Positions 17,226 to 28,606 of a DNA stretch of 64,000 nucleotides are shown here, piece after piece. The translations under genes and the position numbers were made by a program. The notes under the pieces are model-generated. The model saw only the letters and a list, made by a program, of their open reading frames with translations. It had not been told where the DNA came from and ran no database searches. Every line of letters starts with the position of its first letter. Positions within the stretch are counted from its first letter, which is position 1. The stretch is from Cohnella algarum (lineage in GTDB: Bacteria; Bacillota; Bacilli; Paenibacillales; Paenibacillaceae), in NCBI RefSeq assembly GCF_016937515.1, contig NZ_JAFHKM010000002.1, forward strand, positions 496,001 to 560,000, given 5' to 3'.

Positions 17226-18308
17226 TCATTCGGGCAGTTCCACCGACACCTCGCGCCGATGCTCGGCCGAGCGCAGCACGCCGTCGATGACCGCCTGCTG
17301 AATCAAAATCTGCTCGCCGGGAATCGGCGCCGGGCGCCCGTCGCGCACCGCTTCCGCGAAATCGCGGACCTTTTCGTCGAACAGGTTGAGCGAATGGCCG
17401 ATCAGCGGGACGGGCGTGTGCGTTTGGCCGCCGAAATCGTCATGGTAAAGCGTCATGCTGCCGATCGAGCCGTCCCACACGCCGGACCAAGGCCCGGTTC
17501 CCGCCGGCGTGACCTTGAGGCCGGCATCCGTGCCGAGGAACATCGTCGCGCCCAGCGTATCCATGTGCATTGCCCAGGAAATTTTGAACTGCAGGACGAT
17601 GTCGTTTTCGAAGCGGACCATCGCCACGCCGAAATCTTCGACCTCGAAGCGGCTCGCCTCCGGATGATACAGCGGATTGGTGCCGAAATGATTCGACGTG
17701 AACGCCGAAACCGTCAGCGGACGCGGATAGCCGAGCGCGTTCAGCGCCAGATCGAGGGAGTAGCAGCCGATGTCCGCCATCGCGCCCGCCCCGGCCAGCT
17801 CCTTGCGGATGAAGGTGCCTCCGGGCATGCCGCGGCGGCGGCCGCCGCCCGTTTCGGCGTAATACACTTTGCCCAGCCGGCCGGACTGGACGATTTCCTG
17901 CAGCCGCTTCATGTTCGGGTCGTAGCGCGGCTGGAAGCCGATGCTCAGCATGGCGCCCGTTTCGCGTGACGTCTGCGCCATTTCGATCGCTTCCGCAAGG
18001 GTGACCGACATCGGCTTTTCGAGCAGCACCTGCTTGCCGGCGCGCAGCGAGTCGACGCTCGTCCGATGATGGGAGACGTTCGGCGTGCAGATGCTGACCG
18101 CGTCCAGATCGTAGGCGAGCAGGTCCGTGTGGCTGTCGAACGGAGCCGCGCCCGCCAAATCGTTCGCTTCCGCGAATTCGCGCGCCTTGCCGGGAATGAC
18201 GTCGGCTACGGCGACGATGTCGACGAAAGGCAGCTTCCGGTAAGCGGAAACGTGAGCGCGGGCGATGCCGCCGGTTCCGATAATGCCGACTTTAATTCTT
18301 TTATCCAT
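17226..18308 (-). CDS. Gfo/Idh/MocA family oxidoreductase
   Basis: This 360-residue NAD(P)-dependent dehydrogenase has a Rossmann N-terminus (VGIIGTGGIARAHV), the EKP motif (LLEKPMSVT), and a C-terminal domain with IGCYSLDLALNALG carrying the likely catalytic His/Asp region. Such enzymes oxidise or reduce sugars and inositols. ATG at 18308 follows GGGGAGGAAG. It is the last of three minus-strand genes with an AraC regulator and a second Gfo/Idh enzyme, which points to uptake and use of one carbohydrate. No transporter is in the window. Confidence 0.93.
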   Translation of the reverse strand: MDKRIKVGIIGTGGIARAHVSAYRKLPFVDIVAVADVIPGKAREFAEANDLAGAAPFDSHTDLLAYDLDAVSICTPNVSHHRTSVDSLRAGKQVLLEKPMSVTLAEAIEMAQTSRETGAMLSIGFQPRYDPNMKRLQEIVQSGRLGKVYYAETGGGRRRGMPGGTFIRKELAGAGAMADIGCYSLDLALNALGYPRPLTVSAFTSNHFGTNPLYHPEASRFEVEDFGVAMVRFENDIVLQFKISWAMHMDTLGATMFLGTDAGLKVTPAGTGPWSGVWDGSIGSMTLYHDDFGGQTHTPVPLIGHSLNLFDEKVRDFAEAVRDGRPAPIPGEQILIQQAVIDGVLRSAEHRREVSVELPE

Positions 18309-18352
18309 AATGCGTCTTCCTCCCCGATTGGAGCCCTTTCGGCCGGCCTTGC

Positions 18353-19327
18353 TTAAGGAACCGCGCGCTTATGCTTGCGGCGGTAGGCCGAGGGCGTCAT
18401 GCCGAATTTATGCTTAAACACGGGATACAAATAGTTCGGATTGCCGAAGCCGTAGCTCAGTGCGATTTCCTCCACCGGCCGGTCGCTCTGCAGCAGCTCC
18501 GCGCTGATGCGCGAAAGGCGGGCATGCTCGACCCAATGGCGAAACGTCGTCCGCCCTTCGCTCCTGAAAATGCGCTGCAGCTGTCTCGGGCTTACGTGAA
18601 GCCGATCTGCCACCTCTTCCAGCGTAATCGTCCGGGCGCAGTTGTCGTCGATATATTGCGTGGCGAGCCGGAACCGGTGATCGTTCATATCCCGCTCCGG
18701 GATGCCCCCGTTCGCGTCGGACGAGGCGAACACGCGCGACGAACGGAGCAGGATTTGAATGACGATCTGCTTCATCGTCGTGTAAAACCCGGTAGACTGC
18801 TCTTCGAACATCCGGTACGCCTCCAAAAAACGGGGCATCGCATCGTACCGGTCCGGCACCGGAACGCTCGGCATCGAACGCAGCAAACGCACGCATTCTT
18901 CCGCCTCCCGCGCCTCGAGCTCATCGCCCCAGCCTTCCCGCGTTTCCCCGGTCAGCTCGACGATTTCGCAATGAAGGCACAGCTCGTGCATCGGTTCCTC
19001 CTCGTCCGACCGCTGCTCGTGCATGACGTCCGGACCGGTCAGATAGAACATGCCTTCGCGCAGCGGATAGACGGCGTCCCCGATTTTGACCGTGCCTTTC
19101 CCTTTCGGAATAAAGTGAAACTCGAATTCGGAATGCTTGTGCATCGGAATCAAATTTCCCGGGGGAAAGGAAGCCAGGTGGCAGCGCAGCACCCGGACGC
19201 CGAACCGCCCCCACCGGAATTGCAAGTCCAACCGGTCCATTCCGTAGCGTTTTTCTTCCATCCGCGCGTAGGGGAACGGAACCGTCGCTTTCCGTTCGTG
19301 CGCGTTCGGGCGCTCTTCCGCCTGCAT
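18353..19327 (-). CDS. AraC family regulator with cupin sensor
   Basis: This 324-residue regulator has an N-terminal cupin/AraC-binding domain (HKHSEFEFHFIPKGKGTVKI) and two C-terminal helix-turn-helix motifs ending in the AraC signature LSYGFGNPNYLYPVFKHKFG, then TPSAYRR. I chose ATG 19327 because GGGGGAGGG precedes it. A longer frame to 19519 would run into the upstream gene. It lies between two Gfo/Idh genes 53 and 44 bases away and probably controls them in response to a sugar. Confidence 0.92.
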   Translation of the reverse strand: MQAEERPNAHERKATVPFPYARMEEKRYGMDRLDLQFRWGRFGVRVLRCHLASFPPGNLIPMHKHSEFEFHFIPKGKGTVKIGDAVYPLREGMFYLTGPDVMHEQRSDEEEPMHELCLHCEIVELTGETREGWGDELEAREAEECVRLLRSMPSVPVPDRYDAMPRFLEAYRMFEEQSTGFYTTMKQIVIQILLRSSRVFASSDANGGIPERDMNDHRFRLATQYIDDNCARTITLEEVADRLHVSPRQLQRIFRSEGRTTFRHWVEHARLSRISAELLQSDRPVEEIALSYGFGNPNYLYPVFKHKFGMTPSAYRRKHKRAVP

Positions 19328-19380
19328 GCCGCTTGCCCTCCCCCCGTTTTCGAATTCCGTTCCATTCCGACGATCGCCCG

Positions 19381-20370
19381 TCAGGCTTCCAGCTCCTCGA
19401 TCCGGACCTGCCGCCTTTCCTCCCAGGAACGATTCGAAGCCTCCATCAGCTTCGTCAAATCGAGGGCAAGGGCGACGTTTTCTTCGGCTTCCGTGCCGTT
19501 TGCGATATGGCCGACCCACTGACTGTAAGCGGAAGGCAGCGTTTCGTTCCGCTCGACCTCGTACCAGCCGTCGCCCTTCCGGCTGCTGCGGACAAGCAGC
19601 TTTTCCTCCGGGAAGCCGAACAGAAGAGAACCTTCCGTGCCGTGCAATTCGATGGAAAACGGCGAATGCGGATTGACGAAGCCAGCCTCGACGACGCCGA
19701 TCGCTCCGTTTTCATACTGGAGCACGCTGACCGCGTTGTCTTCCACCTCGCGGCCCGTTACGAACCCGAAGCTGACGGTTACCGCCTCCGGAAGCCCCAG
19801 GAACAGCCTCGTCAAATACATCGGATGGCAGCCGAGATCGATAAGCGCGCCGCCGGCGCATTGCTCCTTCGAATAAAAATGATCCGGGAGCCACCCCGCG
19901 ATCGCCCCTCCGTGCGAAAGCCGCACCCGGGCGAGCGTCAGCTTGCCCAGCGTTCCTTCGGCCAGCACGCCGCGAATCGCTTGCGTGTAGCTGTCATACA
20001 ATCGCGGCAGCGAGACGGTCAGCTTGACGCCCGCTTCCCGGACCGCGCGCAATATTTCATTCGCTTCCTTAAGCGTGGGAGCGACGACTTTTTCCGTAAA
20101 GATGTGTTTGCCGGCTTTGGCGGCCTTCACCATCACGTCCCGGTGAAGATTCGTCGGAGCGTCGACGACGACCGCGTCGAGATCTCCCCGGGCCAGCAGG
20201 TCGTCCAAAGATTCGTAAAACGGAACGCCGTACTTGGCCGCCTTCTCCCGTCCCCGTTCCGGCTGTTCGTCCCAAATCGCGGCGATTTCCGTACCGGGAT
20301 GCTCGAGCACCTGTTTCGTGTAATCCTCCGCGTGCACATGCCAGTAGCTTAACATGCCAACCCGAATCAT
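19381..20370 (-). CDS. Gfo/Idh/MocA family oxidoreductase
   Basis: This 329-residue oxidoreductase has Rossmann-type start VGMLSYWHVHAEDY, the motif FTEKVVAPT in place of EKP, and GGALIDLGCHPMYLTRLFLG in the C-terminal domain. The EKV variant in place of the usual EKP is worth noting, since the lysine is kept. ATG at 20370 follows GAGGAG. It is the first gene of the Gfo-AraC-Gfo unit. Direct repeats upstream may be the AraC operator. Confidence 0.92.
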   Translation of the reverse strand: MIRVGMLSYWHVHAEDYTKQVLEHPGTEIAAIWDEQPERGREKAAKYGVPFYESLDDLLARGDLDAVVVDAPTNLHRDVMVKAAKAGKHIFTEKVVAPTLKEANEILRAVREAGVKLTVSLPRLYDSYTQAIRGVLAEGTLGKLTLARVRLSHGGAIAGWLPDHFYSKEQCAGGALIDLGCHPMYLTRLFLGLPEAVTVSFGFVTGREVEDNAVSVLQYENGAIGVVEAGFVNPHSPFSIELHGTEGSLLFGFPEEKLLVRSSRKGDGWYEVERNETLPSAYSQWVGHIANGTEAEENVALALDLTKLMEASNRSWEERRQVRIEELEA

Positions 20371-20393
20371 CTGCTTCGCTCCTCACTTTGAAT

Positions 20394-20476
20394 ATACGAC
20401 ACAAATTGAAGATACCATACTATTTTAACATGCATGAATGCATTTACGCGCCAACCTTACTATAAAAATACGACAC
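20394..20476. promoter_or_regulatory. Direct repeats, candidate AraC operator
   Basis: ATACGACAC occurs at 20394-20402 and again at 20468-20476, 74 bases apart (about seven helical turns) in the same orientation, upstream of the Gfo-AraC-Gfo unit. Between them are two ATGCAT palindromes. AraC proteins typically bind direct repeats. Confidence 0.4.
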
Positions 20477-20637
20477 CTTCGGGAGATGCGCCAGCGGAAT
20501 CGTCCAAAAAACGAATTCCGTTCGAAATTGGAAAAATAGGCGGAACCTCCCTGTTGGAAAGAGCTCCGGCTTCCGATATATAGCGTAACTTCATGCCTGC
20601 GTTCGCTTACATCATTCGAGGAGAGTGGGTCCCCCGC

Positions 20638-22368
20638 ATGTTCAGTCTCTCGCTTCGCGCGAAATTGCTCTTGATTATCGTGTTGCCGATTCTGTTTTTT
20701 GCTTTGTCCGTTATTTTTCTGATCAACATGAACTCGTCCAACATCGAAAAATTAAAGACGACTCTATATGAAACTTCATATCAAGTGACTTCCCACGTTT
20801 TGAACGCGGACCGGGATATGTACCAGGCGCTCGACGCCTACAACCGTTTGCAAGCGGAGGCGCTTTCGGAAGAGGAACGGAGCGCGATTTATGCCGAGTT
20901 CCAGGAAAACGTTCAGCAGGCCGTCGAACGAATCCAGAGCGCCGGCGGCATTTTGAACGCGGAACATACGGACAATTTGACGCACGCGGAATCCGGGACG
21001 CCCGTTTCGCAATACATCCAGGGATACCAGAACGATTTCGACAAATGGGTGCAGCTGGCGGAGAGCCGGATTCAAGCCGGACAATCGACGTCCGAGCAAA
21101 CGAAAGCGCTGTTGGACCAGTTCAACGCGAGCCGAGATGAAATCGATTTGATCGGTCAAATCGTCAGCCAGTACGCGGAACGCGAAATCGAAGCCATTCT
21201 GGCAGAAAGAACGCAAACGAACTGGGCGCTGGGAATCGTTTTCGTTATCGAATGGATCGCGCTGATCGCGTTCGGTTCTTTCATGATCCGGAGAATCAGC
21301 TCGACCGCCTGCAAAGTGCTGGAGAAGACGACGCGGATTTCGGAGGGCGATTTGAAACATACGCCGGAATCGAAATATTCGAAGGACGAGCTGGGACAAA
21401 TCGTTCACGCCGTCGATCTGATGACGATGAAAATCCGGGGATTGGTCGAGGAGATCGCGTCGTCTTCCAAAGCGGTGGCGGGCTCGGCGCAGGAACTGTC
21501 GATCGGGGCAAAAGAATCCGCCGCGGCGACGAACCATGTAGCGGAAAATATTCAGGACGTCACGTTCCAGATCGAGCAGCAGACGGCGATCGTGGAGCAA
21601 TCGAGCACCGCGATGGACGAGATGGCAATCGGAGTCGGCAAAATCGCGGACAACACGACGGCGATATCGGAACAATCGTCCATTGCCTCCGGGCAGATCG
21701 ACCATGGAAGCGACCGGGTTCAGTCGCTCAAAGAGCAGCTCGGCAATATAGGGGAAGCGGTCGGCATGCTGTCCGAGATCGTAAAATCGCTGACGGACAA
21801 ATCGGAAAAAATCGGCGCCATTACCGAAAACATTACGGCGTTCGCCAACCAGACGAACATTTTGTCCTTCAATGCCTCGATCGAGGCCGTGCGGGCCGGG
21901 GAACACGGGAAGGGCTTCGCCGTCGTCGCCCAAGAGATCCGAAAGCTTGCCGAAAGCTCGCTCGAATCGGCCGACGTCATCAATCAGCTCGTCGCGGAAA
22001 CGCGCAGCGAGATCGGAAACGTTTCGGAAAATATGCAATCGACGCTCGCCCAATCGCAGCAAGGCATGCGGCTCATGGAGGAGGTCGACCTCGCGTTCGC
22101 CGCGATTTTGCGGTCGGTGAAACAGGTCGTTTCCCAAATTCACGAAACTTCGGCCGTCACCGAGCAAATGTCCGCCAGCTCCGAGGAAATATCGGCCAGC
22201 ATGGAGCAGGCCGCCAGCACGGCCCGCGAAGTATCGGGCAAAGCGCAAACGGTCGCGGCTTCGACGGAAGAGCAGCTTGCCCTGGCCGAGAATATCGCGA
22301 CCGCTTCGGATCGCCTGCAGGAAATCGTCGCCCGGCTCAATCGTTCGGTCGGCTCGTTCAAATGGTAA
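20638..22368 (+). CDS. Methyl-accepting chemotaxis protein with extracellular sensor
   Basis: This chemoreceptor of about 576 residues has TM1 at residues about 8-30 ([20 protein letters not shown]), a helical extracellular domain of about 170 residues, and TM2 ([20 protein letters not shown]). HAMP and the signalling domain follow, with hairpin tip [20 protein letters not shown]. It should feed CheA/CheW. ATG at 20638 follows GAGGAG at a rather long 14 bases; an ATG at 20593 has no ribosome site. TCCGATAT at 20572 resembles a sigma-D -10 box, but no clear -35 was found. Confidence 0.92.
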   Translation: MFSLSLRAKLLLIIVLPILFFALSVIFLINMNSSNIEKLKTTLYETSYQVTSHVLNADRDMYQALDAYNRLQAEALSEEERSAIYAEFQENVQQAVERIQSAGGILNAEHTDNLTHAESGTPVSQYIQGYQNDFDKWVQLAESRIQAGQSTSEQTKALLDQFNASRDEIDLIGQIVSQYAEREIEAILAERTQTNWALGIVFVIEWIALIAFGSFMIRRISSTACKVLEKTTRISEGDLKHTPESKYSKDELGQIVHAVDLMTMKIRGLVEEIASSSKAVAGSAQELSIGAKESAAATNHVAENIQDVTFQIEQQTAIVEQSSTAMDEMAIGVGKIADNTTAISEQSSIASGQIDHGSDRVQSLKEQLGNIGEAVGMLSEIVKSLTDKSEKIGAITENITAFANQTNILSFNASIEAVRAGEHGKGFAVVAQEIRKLAESSLESADVINQLVAETRSEIGNVSENMQSTLAQSQQGMRLMEEVDLAFAAILRSVKQVVSQIHETSAVTEQMSASSEEISASMEQAASTAREVSGKAQTVAASTEEQLALAENIATASDRLQEIVARLNRSVGSFKW

Positions 22369-22381
22369 TTCCGAAACGCGA

Positions 22382-22407
22382 GAAAGGCTCCCTTGCGGGA
22401 GCCTTTC
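22382..22407. terminator. Bidirectional terminator between chemoreceptor and groEL
   Basis: GAAAGGCTCCC and GGGAGCCTTTC (11 bp, perfect) flank the loop TTGC between the convergent ends of the chemoreceptor gene and groEL. The arms end in short A/T runs on both sides. Confidence 0.75.
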
Positions 22408-22423
22408 GGTTTGAAGCCGAGTC

Positions 22424-24052
<1,629 letters not shown>

Positions 24053-24127
24053 TTAATACCCTCCTCGAGTTTTACGTATCCTTCGTTCCCTTGCTTATGT
24101 CGATATATCTCGCGTTCGCCGTCCGAA

Positions 24128-24412
24128 TCAGCCGACGATGGCGTGGATGTCGCTTTCTTTCATAATCAAATACTCTTTGCCTTCATACTTAATCTCGGTG
24201 CCCGCGTATTTGGAGAACAGCACCCGGTCGCCGACCTTGACTTCAAGCGCGATACGCTCGCCGTCTTTCGTCAGAGAGCCGCTTCCGATTGCGATGATCG
24301 TTCCCTCTTGCGGCTTCTCCTTGGCCGTGTCCGGCAGCACGATGCCGCTTGCGGTTTTTTCTTCCTTGGCACTCGCCTCGACAAGTACGCGATCGCCCAA
24401 AGGTTTGATCAT
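24128..24412 (-). CDS. groES: Co-chaperonin GroES
   Basis: This 94-residue HSP10 lid starts [20 protein letters not shown] and holds the mobile loop [19 protein letters not shown] 24412 follows AAGGAGG at 8 bases. A longer frame to 24463 would overlap the CIRCE operator and is rejected. It is the first gene of the groES-groEL heat-shock operon. Confidence 0.99.
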   Translation of the reverse strand: MIKPLGDRVLVEASAKEEKTASGIVLPDTAKEKPQEGTIIAIGSGSLTKDGERIALEVKVGDRVLFSKYAGTEIKYEGKEYLIMKESDIHAIVG

Positions 24413-24456
24413 GAAAATAGCCTCCTTCTTAAAACGTAGCATAGTTTTGTTTGTTG

Positions 24457-24483
24457 TTAGCACTCAATTGTCTATAGTGCTAA
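24457..24483 (-). promoter_or_regulatory. CIRCE operator (HrcA site)
   Basis: TTAGCACTC-N9-TAGTGCTAA is the CIRCE inverted repeat with one departure from the consensus (TAG for GAG at the start of the right arm). It lies in the groES leader just after the promoter, where HrcA repression is expected. Confidence 0.95.
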
Positions 24484-24495
24484 CAGCCAATTATT

Positions 24496-24524
24496 ATGAT
24501 ACTGATTTTACCCCTGCTTTTCAA
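24496..24524 (-). promoter_or_regulatory. Sigma-A promoter of groESL
   Basis: On the minus strand TTGAAA (24519-24524) and TATCAT (24496-24501) are exactly 17 bases apart, ending 12 bases before CIRCE. Confidence 0.75.
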
Positions 24525-24570
24525 GTCCTTTTGCGTTAAAAATAGCGAATCCCTTTGTGTCGAAGGCGAC

Positions 24571-24605
24571 AAAAAAAACGAAGCCGTTCCGGTTGCCGGA
24601 ACGGC
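24571..24605 (-). terminator. Intrinsic terminator of the second chemoreceptor gene
   Basis: On the minus strand a perfect 10-bp stem GCCGTTCCGG-CAA-CCGGAACGGC is followed by TTCG and eight T residues, about 90 bases after the chemoreceptor stop. Confidence 0.85.
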
Positions 24606-24695
24606 GCGAAAGCATGCCATACAGGATTTCCGACTGCGGCCAAGATCATTCCCGCGCGCTCCATTCGGGCTCGCGCGAATAGAAAAAGCGTCCTT

Positions 24696-25982
24696 TCAAG
24701 CGCGGTAATTGGCGGTCATCCCTTTGAGCCGGGAAGCCATGGAGCTCAGCTTGTGGGCCGTCCGGGCCATCTCCTCCGTCGAGGAAAGCTGCTGCTCCGT
24801 CATCGCCGACATCTGCTGCGAGAACGAGGCCGTTTCCTCCGTAATTTGCGCGATGTCCCGAATCGATTGCAGCACGGTCTGGCCTCCCGCCGTCATCTGT
24901 TCGACCGCCGCGGCCGCTTCCGTAATGTTTCCGCTGAATTCGCCCACTTCCGCGACGATTTCGCGGAACGCTTCCTCGGCGGTGCGCATGCCCGAAACGG
25001 CGCCGTACACTTGCTCCGCGCTTTGTTCGAACATGGCGGCGACGGCGCCGATGTCGCCCGACATCGTCTCCAGCGTATTGCCGATTTGCACGGCGGATTG
25101 CTGCGTCTGGTCCGCCAGCTTGCGGATTTCCTGGGCGACGACCGCGAAGCCGCGCCCGTGCTCGCCCGCCCTCGCCGCTTCGATGGCCGCGTTCAGGGCG
25201 AGCAGATGGGTTTGATTCGACACTTCCGAAATATAACCGATGACTTCCAGCACTTGCGAGGATTTGTGATTCAAGCCTCTCACCGTTTCCTGCAAGGAGC
25301 GAAAAGCCGATTCGACCTGCACGACGTCGGTCGCCGCTTTGCGCAGCAGCTCGGAGCCGCCTTCGGCGCGCGTTCGGGTCGACAAGGCCGACTCCGATAC
25401 GCCGGTCGTCGTCCCGGCCACCTGGCTCAAGCCGTTCATCGTTTCCTGCATGACCGAGGAAATATGCTGCGATTGGTTCACCTGCGTTTCGGAACCGGCG
25501 GCGACGCGTTCGACGGCCCGGGTAACCTCCGTGCTCACCTTCGCGTTTTCGTCCGCCCCCTGCTGCAGCAGGATCGCCGCGGCCGCAAGCTCCGCCGTAC
25601 TGTCCCGCAGCTCGCGCATCATGTTTTGCAAGCCGTCCAGCATATCGTTAGCCGCCCGAGCCAAATCCCCCACTTCATCCTGCGAACGAAAATCGATTCG
25701 CCGGGTCAAATCGCCGCCGGATCCGGCGATATCCTTCAAGGTCGAGGTCACGCGCCCGATCGGCTCGATGACGGTTCGGTTCAAATAGGCGATCCCGTAG
25801 CCCAAGGCGATGAAAAAGACGATTTCGATCGCAATCACCCCGACGATCAGAAGCTTATGCTCGGCCCAATCCATGCCGATCAGCATCAGGACAAGCGCGA
25901 ACGCTTGCAACAATGCCGCTCCCCCGCCGCCGAACAGTCCGAGCTTTTTCCCCAATGTGTTCCCCGCATTCCCCATAGACAT
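24696..25982 (-). CDS. Methyl-accepting chemotaxis protein lacking an extracellular domain
   Basis: This 428-residue receptor starts at ATG 25982 behind GAGGAAGGAG; a frame reaching 26234 has no ribosome site. Two membrane helices ([15 protein letters not shown] and [20 protein letters not shown]) are separated by only a few residues. HAMP ([20 protein letters not shown]) and an MCP signalling domain with [20 protein letters not shown] follow. With no ligand-binding domain it may sense membrane or internal signals, or work with a partner. It ends at an intrinsic terminator. Confidence 0.92.
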   Translation of the reverse strand: MSMGNAGNTLGKKLGLFGGGGAALLQAFALVLMLIGMDWAEHKLLIVGVIAIEIVFFIALGYGIAYLNRTVIEPIGRVTSTLKDIAGSGGDLTRRIDFRSQDEVGDLARAANDMLDGLQNMMRELRDSTAELAAAAILLQQGADENAKVSTEVTRAVERVAAGSETQVNQSQHISSVMQETMNGLSQVAGTTTGVSESALSTRTRAEGGSELLRKAATDVVQVESAFRSLQETVRGLNHKSSQVLEVIGYISEVSNQTHLLALNAAIEAARAGEHGRGFAVVAQEIRKLADQTQQSAVQIGNTLETMSGDIGAVAAMFEQSAEQVYGAVSGMRTAEEAFREIVAEVGEFSGNITEAAAAVEQMTAGGQTVLQSIRDIAQITEETASFSQQMSAMTEQQLSSTEEMARTAHKLSSMASRLKGMTANYRA

Positions 25983-26071
25983 GGCTCCTTCCTCATAGGC
26001 AACTTGTCGAAATAAGGATGGGTTCGGGTCTTTTCGCTTATGTAATCGCTTCCATTCCTTATAGTTCAAGT

Positions 26072-26284
26072 TTACCATATGCGCCCGGATAAAAACATCG
26101 GGGCAGCGCAAATTTTTGTCGCTTTTCGCCCTTGCTTTTTTCGATTCGGCTGTTCCGCCGCTCCGACCAGCTCGCCTTCGTTCGGTTCGCCCAGCTCGCT
26201 CGCCTTCAGCGTCTGCGGCTCCGGAGCCGCGCAATTGTCGCCGGAAAGCGCCGTAACCGTGAACGGTTGTTCGAGGAATGTCAT
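26072..26284 (-). CDS. Possible 70-residue hypothetical protein
   Basis: The frame has genome-like codon use and starts [16 protein letters not shown], with a basic C-terminal end. No ribosome site precedes ATG 26284 and I recognise no domain. It lies alone between the tatC terminator and the chemoreceptor. It could be real or simply open by chance. Confidence 0.28.
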   Translation of the reverse strand: MTFLEQPFTVTALSGDNCAAPEPQTLKASELGEPNEGELVGAAEQPNRKKQGRKATKICAAPMFLSGRIW

Positions 26285-26306
26285 TGCAGCATCGTTTAGA
26301 ACCTAC

Positions 26307-26347
26307 AAAAAAGGAGCCGCTCTCTCAGCGACGCCGAGAGCGGCTCC
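26307..26347 (-). terminator. Intrinsic terminator after tatC
   Basis: On the minus strand a perfect 12-bp stem (GGAGCCGCTCTC and its complement, 26313-26324 with 26336-26347) is followed by TTTTTT. Confidence 0.9.
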
Positions 26348-26387
26348 CAACCGAAATAAAATTTCCCCGTGCGGCCGTCCTTCGCAA

Positions 26388-27218
26388 TCACGATCCGCTT
26401 CCGGCCGCGCCGCTCGGCGCCTCGTTCTCCCACTCCCGCTCCCATTCCCGCTGCTTGGCCAGCCGCTTCCGGTAAGCCGCGGCGGACAGCATAATGCTCA
26501 GTTCGTAAAGCACGATGAGCGGCACGGCGACGAGAAGGTCGGAAATGACGTCCGGAGGCGTAATCACCGTTCCGATCAGCACCATGAGAAACCACGCGAA
26601 GCGGCGAAACTTCTTGAGAAAGCCCGGATTCAGAATGCCCAACTGGGTCAGAAACAGGATCACGAGCGGAAGCTCGAACAAAACGGCGAGAGGCAGCACA
26701 ATATTGAACAAAAAAGAGAAATACTGCGCGGCTCCGTACGTTTGCTTAAGTCCGAGCGTCTCGGTCATATTTTCCGTGAACGAATAAGCCATCGGAAACA
26801 CGACGTAATAACCGAACGCAATGCCGGCTACTAGCATAACAAGAGCTGCCGGCACGTACCGGAGCGTCGCTTTTTGCTCCTTTTCATGGAGGCCGGGACG
26901 GACGAACAGCCAAAGCTGAAGCATGGTAAAGGGGATCACGACGACAAAGGAGACGACGAAGGCGAATTTCATATACAGACCGATCGCATCCCAAGGCGAA
27001 AAGGTGTTCAGCTCGATGTTGTCCGCCGGCGCCGCGGCGACGAGATACTCGAACAGCGGCTTTGCGCAAAACAGGCCGCCGGCCAAACCGAGCACGAGAA
27101 CGATCAGAATGTAGATGATGCGTTTCCGGAGCTCTCCGATGTGCTCCAGCAGGGGCATCCAGCCTTCGGGAGGAGCCGCCTCCCCCGGTCCTCCGGCGCG
27201 GTCGTTCCGATTGGCCAT
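26388..27218 (-). CDS. tatC: Sec-independent (Tat) translocase subunit TatC
   Basis: This 276-residue protein has six membrane segments and TatC signatures: LEHIGELRKRIIY near the N-terminus, SPWDAIGLYMKFAF, and FELPLVILFLTQLGI. It recognises twin-arginine signal peptides and pairs with TatA. The tail is long and charged (KQREWEREWENE). ATG at 27218 lies immediately after the tatA stop, so the two are one operon. Location next to molybdenum-cofactor genes fits, because many Mo enzymes are Tat substrates. Confidence 0.96.
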   Translation of the reverse strand: MANRNDRAGGPGEAAPPEGWMPLLEHIGELRKRIIYILIVLVLGLAGGLFCAKPLFEYLVAAAPADNIELNTFSPWDAIGLYMKFAFVVSFVVVIPFTMLQLWLFVRPGLHEKEQKATLRYVPAALVMLVAGIAFGYYVVFPMAYSFTENMTETLGLKQTYGAAQYFSFLFNIVLPLAVLFELPLVILFLTQLGILNPGFLKKFRRFAWFLMVLIGTVITPPDVISDLLVAVPLIVLYELSIMLSAAAYRKRLAKQREWEREWENEAPSGAAGSGS

Positions 27219-27219
27219 G

Positions 27220-27471
27220 TTACTCCGGCAAACGCCTTTCGGCCTTCGGCTGTTCCGCCTTCGCCTGTTCCGCTTCGGACGGGCTTACCTCGATCCTGCG
27301 CCCCTGGCCTTGGCGGTCTTGACCGTCGTCCATCAAATCGTTGGCGCCTCTTTTGAATTCTTTCAGCGTGCGGCCGAAAGCCCGGCCCAGCTCCGGAAGC
27401 TTGTTGGGGCCGAACAGCAGAAGCGCGACCACCACGAGCAAAATAATTCCTGTAGCGCCGATGCCTGACAT
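27220..27471 (-). CDS. tatA: Tat translocase subunit TatA
   Basis: This 83-residue protein has one N-terminal membrane helix (GIILLVVVALLLFGPNKLPE), the conserved FGPNKLPELGRAFGRTLKEF amphipathic helix, and a polar tail. It forms the Tat pore with TatC, encoded next. It starts 78 bases after the restored end of the molybdopterin-binding gene. Confidence 0.96.
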   Translation of the reverse strand: MSGIGATGIILLVVVALLLFGPNKLPELGRAFGRTLKEFKRGANDLMDDGQDRQGQGRRIEVSPSEAEQAKAEQPKAERRLPE

Positions 27472-27548
27472 CGATACGCCTCCTTCGCGAAGTAAAAATT
27501 TCCGTTATCGTTTCCGCTAACACGGGAAGCCGCCAAGCGTCCATGCCG

Positions 27549-28606
27549 TTAGCCGCGATGCAGCCCGCCGTATCCCATTCCGACGATATCTTCCTTGCCG
27601 ATCGTATCTCCCGCGAGCACGCGGGCAGCAAGACGTCAAACGAAGTATAAGGGTCGTGCATGACGCACCCCGGCAAGCCGAAGATCGGCACGCCCTGCAA
27701 GTAGCCGAACAGAAGCATCGAGCCCGGAAGCATCGGCGTTCCGTAGCTGACGATATTCGCGCCCGCATCGGCGATCGCCCCCGGCGTGCGGTCGTCGGGA
27801 TCGACGGACATCCCGCCGGTCACGAGTATCATATCATAGCCTTGGCGATGGAAGTAGAGAATTTCGTTGACAATTGTTTGTCGGTCGTCCGGCGCGAACC
27901 GCTGTTCGGCGACCTCGGAGCCGAGCGCCTCCAGCTTGGAGGCGACGGCGGGACCGAATTTGTCGGCGATCCGGCCGGAAAACACTTCGCTTCCCGTCGT
28001 CAGCAGCCCGGCTTTAAGCTTGCGCAGCGGGCGCACGCGAACCGGCGATTCGCCGTCGTGAAGCTCGCGGTACCGCTCGGCAATCCGCTCGACTTCGGTG
28101 ACCTTCGCTTCGGGAACGATGAGCGGTATCGCCCGGGTAGCGGCCACCGCCTCGCCTTCGCGCACGACCGAATGGGTCGTCACCGTCGCAAGGGCGATGT
28201 CGCCCAGCGCGTTGATCCCGTCGACGACCTCTTTGGATATCGAGGCGAGACCCGTAATCGCCGATTTGAGCGTCACCTTGCCTTCGTGCGGCTCCCCGAA
28301 CCGGGTCTCGCTTCCGCTTAACGCCTGCGCCATGCGGAGCGCCGCGTCGTCCTCATGCAAATCGCCCGGTCCGACTTCCATTACGTACAGGTGCTCCTTG
28401 CCGATATCCTTCAGCTTCGGGATATCTTCCGTCGTCACTTTGTGCCCTTTGCGGAACAGGCGGCCCTTGAACCGGCCCGGGACGATTTGCGTCAAATCGT
28501 GAGCGAGCAGCATCCCGACCGCGTCCTCGACCTTCACTTCGCGAAGCAGCGACGCGTTGCCCGCTCGGCGAATCGAATCGTCAGGCTTATTCGGCGGGTT
28601 CGTCAT
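27549..28606 (-). pseudogene. Molybdopterin-binding protein (MoeA/CinA-like), C-terminal frameshift
   Basis: The frame begins MTNPPNKPDDSIRRAGNASL and contains a molybdopterin-binding domain with LLTTGSEVF, LVTGGMSVDPDDRTP and GVPIFGLPGCVMHDPYTSFD. After FDVLLPA it goes out of frame; the other frame supplies a sensible ending, IGKEDIVGMGYGGLHRG, and stops at 27549, 352 residues in all. One C appears to be missing in CTGCCCGCG near 27622-27625. Without repair the frame would run through tatA into tatC. The ATG overlaps the moaB stop (ATGA). The gene is probably functional if the base loss is an assembly error. Confidence 0.82.

Noticed and set aside
26060..26110. Sigma-D-like promoter for the second chemoreceptor
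   Set aside because: CCCGATGT resembles the -10 box but no TAAA-like -35 lies at the right distance.
27104..27548. Read-through C-terminus of the molybdopterin-binding gene into tatA/tatC
   Set aside because: The Arg-rich translation is out-of-frame tatA and tatC; the family-like ending lies in the other frame and stops at 27549.
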